Assembly: GCA_019694165.1 (NCBI GenBank)
Contig: JAIBCL010000016.1
Location: 62,001 to 126,000, forward strand
Reading direction: 5' to 3'
DNA from: Verrucomicrobiaceae bacterium
GTDB lineage: Bacteria; Verrucomicrobiota; Verrucomicrobiia; Verrucomicrobiales; Verrucomicrobiaceae
DNA: 64,000 nucleotides
Notes under the pieces: generated by a model
Databases searched by the model: none
What the model was told of the DNA's origin: nothing
Seen by the model: only the letters and a program-made list of their open reading frames with translations
In this document: one piece after another, positions 17,059-28,600 of the stretch
How positions within the stretch are numbered: the first letter of the stretch is position 1
Layout: each line of letters starts with the position of its first letter
Position numbers and translations under genes: made by a program

Positions 17059-18126
17059 TCACGACATCGCGGGATAGTCGGTGTAGCCCGCCGGGCCTGG
17101 TGTGTAGAAAGCCACCGGGTTCGGAGCATTGAGCGGCGCACCGGCTTTGATGCGGGCGGGCAGGTCCGGGTTGGCGAGGAAGCTGGTGCCAAAGGCAACC
17201 GCATCAAGGCTGCCGTTCGCGACGGCTTCGGCGGCTTCATCACCTGTGTAGCCCATGTTGCTGACGAGCACGCCATCGAAGTTCTGGCGCGCAGGCGTCA
17301 GCACATCGCCCTTCTGCACATTGAAGAGGTCGGCGCGCATCACATGCAGGTAGGCGATCTCCAGCCTGCTCAGTTTCCCCGCGACATACGCGGTGAGGCC
17401 GGCGGGATCACTGTCGCTCATGGAGTTGTAGCTGTTGAGCGGGGAGATGCGAACACCCACGCGATCATTGCCCCAGACCTCGCAGACGGCAGCCGTCACT
17501 TCGAGCAGCAGACGCGCGCGGCCCTCCGGCGGGCCGCCATACGGACCGGTGCGCTTGTTCGCACCGTCGCGCAGGAATTCATCGAGCAGGTAACCGTTCG
17601 CGCCATGCACCTCCACGCCGTCGAAGCCCCCGTCCCTGGCATTCTGAGCGGCCTTCTTGAAGCCGGCGATGATGCCGGGGAGTTCGTCATCACGAAGTTC
17701 ACGCGGTGTGACATAGGGCTTCTTGCCTTCTGGCGTGTGGACTTCGTCGCCGGTGATCGCGATGGCGCTCGGCGCCACGGGTTGTGCGCCGTTGTTCAGA
17801 AGCGGATGGCAGGCGCGGCCGCCGTGCCAGAGCTGAAGGAAGATGCGTCCGCCTTTGGCGTGAACGGCACTGGTCACCGCCTTCCAACCGTGGACCTGGG
17901 CATCGGAGTAAATGCCCGGCTCCATCCAGAAGGCTGAATTGCCTTCCATCACCATTGTTGCCTCGGCGATGATAAGGCCGGCGCCCGCACGCTGGGCATA
18001 GTATTCGGCCATCAGCGGCGTGGGATTATGGGCGGCATCAGCCCTGCAACGGGTGAGCGGAGCCATGAGGATGCGGTTCGGAAGCGTGAGCGCACCGACT
18101 TGAAGCGGAGTGAAGAGGTCTGCCAT
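17059..18126 (-). CDS. nemA: Old Yellow Enzyme family alkene reductase
   Basis: This 355-aa FMN-dependent reductase of the OYE/NemA group reduces activated C=C bonds (and nitro compounds in relatives) with NAD(P)H. Typical features are LFTPLQVGALTLPNRILMAPLTR at the N-terminus, the substrate-binding motif VHGANGYLLDEFLRDGANKR, the FMN-binding GYTGDEA and VAFGTSFLANPDLP, and the C-terminal YTDYP. Length is normal for the family. It is upstream of the DUF1080 gene and downstream of pirin on the same strand, but gaps of 64 bases or more leave co-transcription open. The symbol refers to the family; the physiological substrate is not known. Confidence 0.93.
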   Translation of the reverse strand: MADLFTPLQVGALTLPNRILMAPLTRCRADAAHNPTPLMAEYYAQRAGAGLIIAEATMVMEGNSAFWMEPGIYSDAQVHGWKAVTSAVHAKGGRIFLQLWHGGRACHPLLNNGAQPVAPSAIAITGDEVHTPEGKKPYVTPRELRDDELPGIIAGFKKAAQNARDGGFDGVEVHGANGYLLDEFLRDGANKRTGPYGGPPEGRARLLLEVTAAVCEVWGNDRVGVRISPLNSYNSMSDSDPAGLTAYVAGKLSRLEIAYLHVMRADLFNVQKGDVLTPARQNFDGVLVSNMGYTGDEAAEAVANGSLDAVAFGTSFLANPDLPARIKAGAPLNAPNPVAFYTPGPAGYTDYPAMS

Positions 18127-18190
18127 GGGGATGAGAGTCTGAATGTGGTAATGCGGGGTGACAAGGAGAGGGAAACATGAAATCGGGACT

Positions 18191-18895
18191 TCAGGCGAGA
18201 TCGAAAAGCAGCGCGTCCGTTTTCCCGGCCCGGGGGGTGATCACGAGTGTGCCGGCATCTTCGGTGCAGAGTGCATCGCCAGCGCCGATGCCGGTGCCAT
18301 TCACGTCGAGCGTGCCTTCGATTATCTGCAGCCATGCACCGCGTCCTGCCGTGATCTCGTGCGTCACACTCTCACCCGCCAGCATGCGCAGGCGCCAGAC
18401 ATCCGCATCCTGATGCATCGTCGCGCTGCCTTCGCGCCCATCGCGGGAGATGATGAGCGTCTTCTCAGCGTCCGCCTTCGCGGGATCGGGCCGCCACTCT
18501 GTGTAGCTGGGCGTGAGGCCGCGGCGCTCGGGGTGAATCCAGATTTGCAGCAGATGGCAGGGTTCGGTCTGCGAGGGGTTGAACTCGCTGTGCGTCACAC
18601 CGGTGCCCGCGCACATCACCTGGATCTGGCCGGGGGCGATCTGGCGGCCATTGCCCAGGCTGTCCTTGTGCTCGAGCGTGCCCTCCACCATGACGGTGAA
18701 GATTTCCATGTCCCGGTGCGGATGTGTGCCGAAACCCTTGCCCGGAGCGATCCAGTCCTCATTGATGACGCGCAGCGAGCGGAAGCCCATGTGCCGCGGA
18801 TCGTGGTAGTCCGCGAAGGAGAAAGTGTGGAAGGAATTGAGCCAGCCGTGGTCGGCATGGCCGCGTTCCCGGGATTTGCGAAGGGTGAGTTTCAT
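18191..18895 (-). CDS. Pirin family protein (YhaK-like bicupin)
   Basis: This 234-aa pirin-type bicupin begins MKLTLRKSRERGHADHGWLNSFHTFSFADYHDP. The metal-binding site is in GFGTHPHRDMEIFTVMVEG, with H, H and E as expected, and continues in GTGVTHSEFNPS. The second half (GAWLQIIEGTLDVNGTGIGAGDA) is a cupin without the metal ligands. Some relatives have quercetinase activity; the natural role is uncertain. Although the frame is open for another 111 codons upstream, the start at 18895 coincides with the family N-terminus. It lies 64 bases before nemA, and both may answer electrophile or redox stress. Confidence 0.9.
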   Translation of the reverse strand: MKLTLRKSRERGHADHGWLNSFHTFSFADYHDPRHMGFRSLRVINEDWIAPGKGFGTHPHRDMEIFTVMVEGTLEHKDSLGNGRQIAPGQIQVMCAGTGVTHSEFNPSQTEPCHLLQIWIHPERRGLTPSYTEWRPDPAKADAEKTLIISRDGREGSATMHQDADVWRLRMLAGESVTHEITAGRGAWLQIIEGTLDVNGTGIGAGDALCTEDAGTLVITPRAGKTDALLFDLA

Positions 18896-19091
18896 GATGC
18901 GCCGATGATGCGGCATTGGTGCATACGCGGCCAGTGCCTTATTGCGATGGAACTTCAAGTTCTGCTGCACGAAACGCCGCTGATTGTCATGGAGCCGTCG
19001 AGTCTCTTTCGTCGGCGTCGCGCTTGTCCCGGGCGGCAGGAGGCGGGGTGGGAGAGCGGCGCGGGCGCGGACCGGATGCGCAGGCAGGCGA

Positions 19092-21692
19092 TCACGGCTC
19101 CAATGTGCCGTTCGTCGCGCCTTTGGCGGCTTCTTTCCATGTGGCGAGGTCGGGGGGCTCCGGCATGTTGGGCTGGAGACGGCGCAGCATGAGGTAGCTG
19201 TGCAGAGCGTGGTCGGCGATGTCCGCAACGAAGTCCTTGTTCTGCATGAGAGCCGGGTCGGTGATCAAACGGTCCCACATCTGCTGCGCGGTGCGCATGG
19301 CTTCGGGACGGCGGCTCTGACGGGTTTGATTCACGCAGAGGTTCTTCATCGCTTCGACGAGACTCTTGGTGTTGGCCTGGGCTTCGATGGTAAGGGCGAT
19401 GTGTTCCTCGAAGAGCTTTTCGGCCTTGTCCAGCTCGCCGTTGTCGCGCAGCAGCTTGCCCAGTTCCGTCAGCGCATAGCGCACATGATCGCTGTTGCCC
19501 TCCGCGCGGGCGAGGGCGAGCGCCTCGGTGGCCAGGGGCAGTGCGGCACCGGGCTGCACGGCGGCCAGCTCCACCTTCAGCGCCGCATAGACCGCATTGA
19601 ACAAATCACCGCGCTTGTCCGCATTGCCGCGCATGATCGTCACCGCCTCGGCGGCGTGCGCGCGGGCATGGTCGAACTCGCCCGCATCCCTCTCGGCGGT
19701 GGAGAGTTCCACGAGCTTTGCCGCGAACGCTGGCGACTTCGCCCCCAGCTCCGTGCGCTGGGCCGGCAGCCGCTCCCGGATCATCGCCGCGGCGCGCGCG
19801 TGATCTTTTTTGCTCCAGAGCACGTGGAGCAGCGCATCGTCAGCTTCCTTCAGCCGCTTGGTGTTTTTTGCCTTCGCGGCGTAGGCGCGGATGTCGGCGA
19901 GGATGGCCTCGGCGCGGTCGAAGTCGCCGGTCAGCTCCAGCGCCATCACGATGTTGATCTGGTGCGTGGCCAAAGTGTTCTTCGATGCGCCGCTGCGTTT
20001 GGTTTCATCGACCAGGAATTCGGCTTCGGCCAGGGCGTGGGGGCCGTCCTTGAGCTTCAGCCATGAGCGCACGACGGCGCGCTGCACTTCGAACCAGAGC
20101 TTGCTGCCGTTCATGCCGGCGGATTCGACGCGCCCACGCAGGTCCAGCACCAGGGGCGGCGCGGTGCCGCGCTCGCCGTGGTCCATGACCTGTTTGCAGT
20201 ATTCGAGTTCGGCGGTGAATGCCTCCTCGCTGGCCGGACCGCGCAGTTTGGCGATCTCGTCGGCGTAGGTTTTCAGCAGCGGGATGTGCTCGCGGTGCTC
20301 GCCGATGGTGCCGTAGATGTCGGATATTTTGCCGAGCAACTCCACACGCAGGTCGGGATCGCTGGTGAGCACGGCGATGCGTTCGCCGCTGCCATCGAGA
20401 GCGAGCTTCAACGCTTCGGGATTGCGCCCCTTGCCCACCTGATCCGTCACGCGGTCGAGCAGGTCCGTGACGAAGGCGCTGGTTTGCATGGCCCGCTTCT
20501 CTTGGTGCGTGGCGCGGTCGGTTTCGTTTTCGGCAAGATGCAAAGCGGCGCGCGCGACGTCGGCTTTATGCAGGGAAATGATCGTGGCGGCCACCATCGC
20601 GGCGACCACGGCGCAGGCAGCGGTGAAAATGACGCGGTGGCGTTTGATCCAGCGTCCCGTGACATAAGAGAAGCTGGGCGGCCGGGCGTGGATGGGCTCG
20701 TCATCGAGGAAGCGCTGCACGTCCTCGGCCAGTTCGAGCGCGGTGGCGTAGCGGCGCGCGGGGTCTTTTTCAAGCGCGCGGAGGGTGATGATGTCGAGAT
20801 CGGAGGAATGAAAGGACCGCAGGGACTCGAAGGACAAACGCGACTCGGTTGGCGGCAATCCTTTCCTTCCCTTTTGTCTCGTCCGTCCCTTCGAGGTGGG
20901 CTTGGCAGGCACGTCCTGGCGGATGCTTTGCCTGAGGGCTTCGATGCCATTGCTCGGCGCGAAGGGCGGTTCGCCGGTGAGCAGTTCGTAGAGCAGCACG
21001 CCTAGGGAGTAGATGTCGCTGCGCGTGTCGATGACGCGCGCACCCTCGATCTGCTCCGGCGACATATAGACGGGCGTGCCGATGATCTGATCCGCCTGGG
21101 TGAGCGTGCCGTGCATCATCAGCGCGGTGGCGCGGACGGCCTTGGCGATGCCGAAGTCGATGACCTTCGGCACAGGCTCGCCGTCGATGACGGTGACGAG
21201 GATGTTTGAGGGCTTGAGGTCGCGGTGGATCAGGCCCTTCTGATGCGCGTGCTGGACGGCCTGGCAGACCAGGGTGAAGAGGCGCAGGCGATCGGCGATC
21301 GAGGCGTCACGGGCCGCGCACCAGTCGGTGATGGGCTGGCCCTGCACCAGCTCCATGGCAAACCAAGGCCGCCCGTCCGCGCTCGCACCGGCGTCCAGCA
21401 TGGCGGCGATGCCGGGGTGATCCATGCTGGCCAGCGCCTGGCGCTCGTAATCGAAGCGCGCGAGCACCTGGCCGGTGTCCATGCCACGCTTGATGATCTT
21501 CAGCGCCACCTGCCGCTGCACGGGCTCCGTCTGCTCCGCGCGCCACACCATGCCAAAGCCGCCCTCGCCGATGCACTCGATGAGGCGATACGGCCCGATG
21601 TCATCGCCCTCGTCCTCGGCGTCATGGGCGGTGGTGAGCATGCGCGCGAGCACGCGCTTTTCATTGCCGAGGATGTGGGTGGCGTCGTCCAT
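19092..21692 (-). CDS. Ser/Thr protein kinase with membrane segment and TPR-rich tail
   Basis: This protein of about 866 aa has a Hanks-type kinase domain at residues 35-330. Glycine loop GEGGFG (42-47), K65, HRDLKPSN with D158, DFG at 179-181 and GTPVYMSPEQ are all present, so it should be active. A single membrane segment lies near 354-374. The rest is an extracytoplasmic helical tail of TPR-like repeats (DRAEAILADIRAYA, ALPLATEALALARAEG, GELDKAEKLFEEHIAL). An extra 30-35 residues (about 264-297, KPTSKGRTRQKGRKGLPP...) interrupt the kinase C-lobe and are encoded by a palindromic DNA stretch. The gene follows an ECF sigma factor by 51 bases, a common verrucomicrobial/planctomycete pairing. 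The start at 21692 (MDDATHILG) is preferred to 21740. Confidence 0.92.
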   Translation of the reverse strand: MDDATHILGNEKRVLARMLTTAHDAEDEGDDIGPYRLIECIGEGGFGMVWRAEQTEPVQRQVALKIIKRGMDTGQVLARFDYERQALASMDHPGIAAMLDAGASADGRPWFAMELVQGQPITDWCAARDASIADRLRLFTLVCQAVQHAHQKGLIHRDLKPSNILVTVIDGEPVPKVIDFGIAKAVRATALMMHGTLTQADQIIGTPVYMSPEQIEGARVIDTRSDIYSLGVLLYELLTGEPPFAPSNGIEALRQSIRQDVPAKPTSKGRTRQKGRKGLPPTESRLSFESLRSFHSSDLDIITLRALEKDPARRYATALELAEDVQRFLDDEPIHARPPSFSYVTGRWIKRHRVIFTAACAVVAAMVAATIISLHKADVARAALHLAENETDRATHQEKRAMQTSAFVTDLLDRVTDQVGKGRNPEALKLALDGSGERIAVLTSDPDLRVELLGKISDIYGTIGEHREHIPLLKTYADEIAKLRGPASEEAFTAELEYCKQVMDHGERGTAPPLVLDLRGRVESAGMNGSKLWFEVQRAVVRSWLKLKDGPHALAEAEFLVDETKRSGASKNTLATHQINIVMALELTGDFDRAEAILADIRAYAAKAKNTKRLKEADDALLHVLWSKKDHARAAAMIRERLPAQRTELGAKSPAFAAKLVELSTAERDAGEFDHARAHAAEAVTIMRGNADKRGDLFNAVYAALKVELAAVQPGAALPLATEALALARAEGNSDHVRYALTELGKLLRDNGELDKAEKLFEEHIALTIEAQANTKSLVEAMKNLCVNQTRQSRRPEAMRTAQQMWDRLITDPALMQNKDFVADIADHALHSYLMLRRLQPNMPEPPDLATWKEAAKGATNGTLEP

Positions 21693-21743
21693 GAGTGGTC
21701 TGGGTGTTCTGCGCCGTCCAGTCCGCGATGTGACAGGCAATCA

Positions 21744-22475
21744 TCAATCAAACGCCTGAAACAGCTCCATCACCTCGCGCTGGATCACGGCGGGATCGTT
21801 GGTGTCCAGCGTGGCGGCCAGTTCGCGTTCGATGTGCGCGCGGTACTGGCCGCGCATCCGGTGCAGCGCGGTGCGCAGCGCATCGGGTTTCATGCCGGCG
21901 CCGCGGGCGAGTTCCGCCAGCCGCGCGGCATCATCTTCCTGCATCAGCGGCCCCGCCAGCAGGGCGAAGCGCTCCGCCTGACCGCGCTCTTCATAAAAGT
22001 GGCGCAGGGCGGTGAGGCTGCGGTCCAGCACGGCGCGTGCCCACTCGCGCGCGTAGATCGTCTCCACGGAGAGGCCGGGTGCCTCGAAGTCCCTGCTGAG
22101 GCGGTGCTCGGCGTCACCGAGGTCATGCAGCGGCAGGTGCTCGGTGCCCTGGCCGCGTTTGTGCCGCTGGGTCTTGCGCCATTCGGAGTGGCGGTAGTTG
22201 TTGAAGGCCGTCAGCAGCAGGCTGCGCAGCCTGCCCTGCGCGGCGTCGGCCTTGGCGAAGGTCTCGCGGCGCAGCAGCGTGAGGAAGAAGCCCTGCACGG
22301 CGTCCTGTGCATCCTGCTCGGACATGTGCTCGAAGCGCGCCACCGCGTAGAGCGGCAGCCAGTAGGCGCCGCACAGCGTCTCCAGCGCAGAGTGCGCATC
22401 ATCGTCAGAGCCGTTGCGCAGTTTTTCAAGCAACGTCCAGCGCGTGTTTGGGAAGGGAGTAGGACTGGGAGGCAT
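21744..22475 (-). CDS. ECF-type sigma factor paired with the kinase
   Basis: This 243-aa protein belongs to the sigma-70/ECF group found beside Hanks kinases in PVC bacteria. The N-terminus TRWTLLEKLRNGSDDDAHSALETLCGAYWLPLY and SEQDAQDAVQGFFLTLLRRETF form region 2. Residues near LAELARGAGMKPDALRTALHRMRGQYRAHI form the region 4 helix-turn-helix. It is longer than a minimal ECF factor because of the middle segment. No anti-sigma factor is adjacent; the kinase directly downstream is the likely controller. It is divergent from the 3502-aa secreted protein gene, a plausible target. ATG at 22475 is preceded by CTCCTGTC without a clear ribosome binding site. Confidence 0.88.
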   Translation of the reverse strand: MPPSPTPFPNTRWTLLEKLRNGSDDDAHSALETLCGAYWLPLYAVARFEHMSEQDAQDAVQGFFLTLLRRETFAKADAAQGRLRSLLLTAFNNYRHSEWRKTQRHKRGQGTEHLPLHDLGDAEHRLSRDFEAPGLSVETIYAREWARAVLDRSLTALRHFYEERGQAERFALLAGPLMQEDDAARLAELARGAGMKPDALRTALHRMRGQYRAHIERELAATLDTNDPAVIQREVMELFQAFD

Positions 22476-22668
22476 GACAGGAGCCGCGCAAGGAACGGGA
22501 GCATCTCCGCCATCTTTCTTGTCGGTGCATCATTCACGGTGCCGGAGCAGATCCGTCCCCTCCAGCCCAGGAAATTTTCATTTTTTTTCATCGCGCCTGT
22601 CACACTGCGGCAAAAACGCAGCAGTTCACTGTGTGCAACGCTGATTTCACCACCCCCCACATCCCGAC

Positions 22669-25600
22669 ATGAACACCCTGCTCCCCCATCGCTCTCTCGT
22701 CCGGCAGTCCATACTGCTGGTGCTCGCCTGGACCTGTTCCGCAGCCCTCCTGGCTCAAACCACATCCGCCCGCCCGCCGGACACAGCCGTGGCTTCAAAA
22801 AACGCTGGCGCGCAAGCACCCGCGGCCTTCTCCGAGCTGGTGGCCAAGGCCACGGCGGGCGACCAGGGGCGGCACGTCGGCATCACCGCCACGGCGGATG
22901 GCGCGGAGCTGCGCGCGGCATTTCAAAAGCTCGCCGGCACGGTCACACGCGAGGGCTTGCGTTTGGATTCGACCGATGACGCCGGTGGCAGTTTGCGGCT
23001 CCGCTCCAGTGCCGTGGGCCGTGGTGATGGCCGAGTGCAGGCATTGCCGGCGGTCGGCCGGGTGGCTTGCTCGGACGCGCTAGTCACCTTCACGCGGCCA
23101 GGGGTGACCGAGGAGTACACCGTGAGCGTGGATGGTGTGCGGCAGGATTTTCTCATCGCGCAAAAGCCTGCGGGCGGCGGAGCGCTGCGCCTGGAGCTGG
23201 CGCTGCAAGGTGCGCATGCCTCTGCGGACGCAGCGGGCGTGAAGCTCGTGCTCGATGAGTCAGGACGCGCACTGGTTTATAACCGTCTGCATGTCACAGA
23301 CGCGCGCGGCAGCAAACTGGCCGCGCATTTTGAAGTGGCCGCCGCGGATCGCATCCTTGTGCATGTGGACGACGCTAACGCGGTGTATCCGGTGCGCATC
23401 GATCCGACGTTCAGTGATGCGGACTGGATGAGCATGAGCACCAGCGTGCCCGGCGCGCAGGGTGATGTGCGGGCGGTGGCGGCGTATGGCACGGACATCT
23501 ACATCGGCGGCAGCTTCACCTTCGTGGGCGGCGTGTCGGCGGCGTATGTGGCGAAGTGGAACGGCACCACATGGTCCGCGCTGGGCTCGGGCGTGAACGG
23601 CCCGGTGTACGCGATGCACTTCGACGGCTCGCAGCTTTACATCGGCGGAGCCTTCACACAGGCGAGCGGCGTGGCAAACACGACCTACATCGCGCAATGG
23701 AACGGCAGTGCATGGCAGGCGCTGGGCACGGGCGCGAACGGCGCGGTGAACGCGCTGGTGAAGAACGGCAGCAATCTCTATGCAGGCGGCAGCTTCACGC
23801 TTGCGGGCGGTGTGGCGGGCACGAGTCGCATCGCGAAATGGGATGGCACGGCGTGGAGCGCGCTGGGCTCGGGCATGGACGGCACCGTGAACGCGCTGGC
23901 GAAGAACGGTCCCAGCAACATTTATGCCGGTGGTGATTTCACCACGGCGGGCGGCACCCTGGCGAACCGGGTGGCGAAGTGGGACGGCACCTCCTGGAGC
24001 GCGCTGGGCACGGGCATCACGGGCGGCTCGGTGCTCGCGCTGGGTGCCTCGGATTTCGGCTCGGATATTTATGTGGGCGGCTCATTCACCAATGCGGGCG
24101 GCGGCTTTGTCAGCAATCTCGCCAAATGGAACGGCACGACGTGGAGCGCGGTGGGCACGGGCGTGGACGGCCCGGTCAACTGCATCGCGATGGAGTTCAG
24201 TGATGCGTATGTCGGTGGCCTTTTCAGCAGCGCGGGCGGCGTGGCGAACACCTCGCGTGTGGCGAGATGGAACGGCTCATCCTGGCTGGCGCTCGGCACG
24301 GGACTGACACCGGCCACGACCTCGGCGTTCCCGGTGAGTGCGATGGCGAAGTATGGATCCACGCTTGTGATCGGCGGCATCTTTACCGAGGTGGGCACGG
24401 TCGCCGCGAGCAATGTGGCGGTCTGGGATGGCTCGGCGTGGTCCGCAAAAGGCACGGGCACGGGAGCGATCAACAGCGTCGTCGCTGATGGCACGGATAT
24501 CTACGCGGGCGGCAGCTTTACGCAGATCGGCGGCGTGTCCGCCAGCCGCGTGGCAAAGTGGAATGGCAGTGATTGGACCCCGCTGGGCACGGGTATGAAT
24601 AGCGCGGTGCATGTGCTGCTGCGCTCCGGCACTTCGTTGTATGCGGGTGGCACGTTCACGACGGCGGGCGGCGCTTCCGCAAATCGCATCGCAATGTGGG
24701 ACGGCACATCATGGTCTGCGTTGGGCACGGGGATGAACGGCACCGTCACCGCGCTGACCAAGAGCGGCGCGAATGTTTTTGCAGGCGGGCTGTTCACGAC
24801 AGCGGGCGGTGTCTCCGCCAGCAACATCGCGCAATGGAACGGCACGACCTGGAGCGCGATGGGCACGGGAGCCAACGGTCAGGTGAACGCGCTCGCGCTG
24901 CTGGGCACGGACATCATCGCCGGCGGTTCCTTCAGCACGATGGGCGGCGTCTCGGCCAATTGCCTCGCGCGCTGGAACGGCTCGGCGTGGTCGGTGCTCG
25001 GCGGCAGCATCACCGGCATCGGCTCCACCGTGAATGCCCTGCTCGCCAGCGGCAGCAATCTCTACATCGGCGGCCAGTTCTCCGCCGCGAACGCGGTCTC
25101 TGTCAGCAACATCGCCAAGTGGAACGGCACGGTTTGGTCAGCGCTCGGAACGGGTGTGAACGGCCCCGTCAATGCCCTGGCGGAAAGCGCCGGGCAGATT
25201 TACGCAGGCGGGAGTTTCGTCCTGGCGGGAGGTTCGCTGTCCTTGCGCCTCGCGCGCTGGAACGGCACGGCCTGGAGCGCTGGCGGCTCCGGCATGGATG
25301 GTCCCGTGCAGGCGCTGGCGGCGGACACCGCGTCCCATCTTTATGTGGCCGGCGCATTCTCCTTTGCGGGTTCGAGCACGCTCTCGCCGCAGATTGCCCG
25401 CTCCAGCCTGGAGGGGGCGTTGTCCTTCAATGCGAATCTCAGCGCGCTCGCCGTCAGCACGGGCACGCTCAGCCCTGCGTTCGCAGCGGGCACGAAAAAT
25501 TATCTCGTCACCGTGTCGAGCGCGACGAGCAGCGTCACCGTCACGCCGACAAAATCCTTTGCCAACGCCACAATCGAAGTGCGCGTGAACGGCGGCACCT

Positions 25601-28600
25601 TTGCCTCCGCCACCTCGGGCGTGCCGACCAGTGCGCTGGCGCTGAATGTGGGCGAGAACATCATCGACGTGCGCGTCACGGCGGAAGACGGTCTGATGCG
25701 GAAGACGTACTCGCTCTACGTCATCCGCGCCGCCCCCGCGCAGACCACGGCAATCCTCGATGACTTCGACAACGGCGCGCTGGGCACGAATCCGAACGGC
25801 ACGGGCACGGGCTTCGACGACAACGGCCAGACCGCCGTGACCGAGTCAGGCGGCTTCGTGAACATGAACACCACCAGCGGCGTGAGCACGATGGTGATCG
25901 CGAGCAAGAACAACCTCAATCCCTTCACCAGCACCGCCACCACCGCCGCATTTCGTTTCGGTGCGGTCAATTACGATGCGTCCTGGCACCGCCTTTGCGT
26001 GGGCTGGCGTCTCGCCTCCTCCTCCCACAATCACTTCTATCCGTATGGCGCTTCCACCGTTTCAGCCCAGGGCCTTTACGTCATCCTCTACGCCCAAAAC
26101 AATGAGGAAACCGCCAAGGGCAATCTCTATGCGGTGGATGGTGCCGGCGTTTACACTCGCATCGCCTCGTGGAACTGGAGCAGCAACACCCAGCTCTCGA
26201 ATCTCATCGTCACGCTCACGACCACCGCCTCGACGTATCAGCTCGGTTTCAGCGGCGCGAGTGCCACGCCGACTTTCGTGACCGGCACGGCCTCGGGCCT
26301 GCTCACCGGATTGGGAACCTTGGGCGCGAACTTTGAAGTCGGTGTCCACAATCAAGTCGGCTCGTCGGCGGCGGGCGCGGTGTTCGTGGACCGTATCACG
26401 GTGACGACGGACTCGCTCACCGCGCCGGAGATCGCCGTGAAGGGCCCCACCATCGTCATCAATGATGGCGACACCACCCCCAGCACGGCAGACTCCACCG
26501 ACTTTGGCAGCACCTCCGTGAACGGCGGCACCGTGCTGAAAAATTTTGTCGTCGAAAACACCGGCAACGCCACGCTCAATCTCACCGGCACGCCGCTCGT
26601 TACCATCACGGGAGCCAACGCCGCCGACTTCACCGTGACGCAGCCTCCCGTGGCTTCGATTCCCGCCGCGCAAGTGTCGGGACTAGGCATCACCTTCGAT
26701 CCCAGCGCCGCTGGCTTGCGCACGGCCACGGTCACCATCGCCAACAACGACAGCGATGAGAACCCCTATGATTTCACCATCCAGGGCACAGGCACCATCC
26801 CCGCGCCCACCGTCACCGGCATCGTGCCATCCGGCGGCAGCACGGCGGGCGGGACCAGCGTGACGATCACGGGCACAGACTTCACCGGTGCCACGGCTGT
26901 GACCATCGGCGGCGCGGCGGCCACCAGCGTCAATGTCGTCAATGCCACCACCATCACCTGCACCACTCCCGCTCACGCGGCAGGCACGGCCAGCGTGCTG
27001 GTCACCACGCCCGGCGGCACGAATGCGGCGAACACGCTCTTCACCTACGCCCTTCCGCCCACGATCACGTCTCCCACCAGCACGTCAGTCACCGGCACCA
27101 CCGCCACGCTCGGCGGCAATGTCACGAACGATGGCGGCGGGGCCATCACGCAGCGCGGCGTGGTTTACTCGGCCACGACGACGAACGGCAATCCGCAGCT
27201 CGGCGGCTCCGGCGTGAGCAGCGCCACGGCCTCGGGCACCACAGGCATTTTCACCGTGAATGTCACCAGCCTTGCGCCAGGCACGGCTTACAGTTTTAAA
27301 GCGTATGCCACCAATGCGGCGGGCACCAGCTACACGAGCACCGGCTCCTTCACGACACCGAGCACGAACGCGGATCTCTCCAGCCTCTCGCTCAGTTCGG
27401 GCACGCTCTCGCCGGTTTTCGCATCGGGCACGACGAGCTACACCGCCGGCGTGCCAAACCCGGTAAGCAGCATCACCGTCACGCCCGTGAAGGCGGACGC
27501 CAACGCCACTGTCACCGTGAACGGTGGCAGCCCGTTCACACCCGTGTCGCTAGCTCTGGGGACGAACACGATCACCATCCTCGTCACCGCGCAGGATGGC
27601 ACGACGACGAAGACCTACACCGTCGTGGTCACACGGACACCGGGCGTGACGGTGATGGATTTTGAGTCGCTGCAAATCGTCGGCAGCTTGCTTTATTTGC
27701 GTGGCAAACACTATGAGGAGGACGGCTACCAGCTAGACACTCTCAACAACACCGACCTCGTCACGCCCGGCACACTCCATTCGGGTTATCTGGGATCGAC
27801 CTCGATTTCCAACGCCTCAGGGGGCGGAGTGACCCGGCTCACGAAGGAAGGCGGTGGCGCGTTCACGCTCAATGGCATCAGCCTCGCCGGTCGATATGGA
27901 GCAGTGTCAGGCACCGTGGTCTTCACCGGCACGCGGGCGGATGGCAGCACCGTGACACAAGGCCACACGCTAAGCGGCGCATCCTTCACCTGGCAGGCTT
28001 TCACCTTCAGCACCTTCACCAACGTGGTGAAGGTCGAATGGACGCAGCTTGCTTCTTACTTCCAGCTCGACCAGATCGTGCTCGATGGCGCGCAACCCGT
28101 CGCTCCCGAGATGGTGGTGATAGGCCAAACGAATGTCTATATCGCCGATGGCGACAGCACACCTTCGACGCAGAAGGGCACGGATTTCGGCGGCGTGAAC
28201 ATGACCAGCGGCAGCTTCACGCGTACCTTCACGATTCGCAACACCGGCCCTGTCGCACTGAACCTCACGGGCACGCCCAAGGTCGTCATCGGCGGCACGA
28301 ACCCGGCGGACTTCACCGTCACCGCCGCTCCAGTGTCACCCGTCGCCGCCACGACTGGCAGCACGAGCTTCCAGATCACCTTCGATCCCAGCGCCTCCGG
28401 CATACGCACGGCCACGGTGAGCATCGACAACAATGACGCTGAGGAGAACCCATTCAATTTCACCATCCGGGGCGTGGGCGGCACCGCGCCGACGCTGGGT
28501 GCGGCCAACGCCACCAACGTCCTCGCCACCACCGCCACCCTGAATGGCGATGTGACCAGCGACGGTGGCACGGTGATCATCGAGCGCGGGTTCGTTTATT

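Noticed and set aside
21225-22979. 584-codon plus-strand ORF
   Set aside because: It is antisense to the kinase and the sigma factor and overlaps the start of the giant gene in another frame.
23491-25380. Possible CRISPR or tandem DNA repeat array
   Set aside because: The periodicity of about 138 bases comes from in-frame protein repeats with diverged DNA. No short identical repeats with unique spacers were found here or elsewhere in the window.
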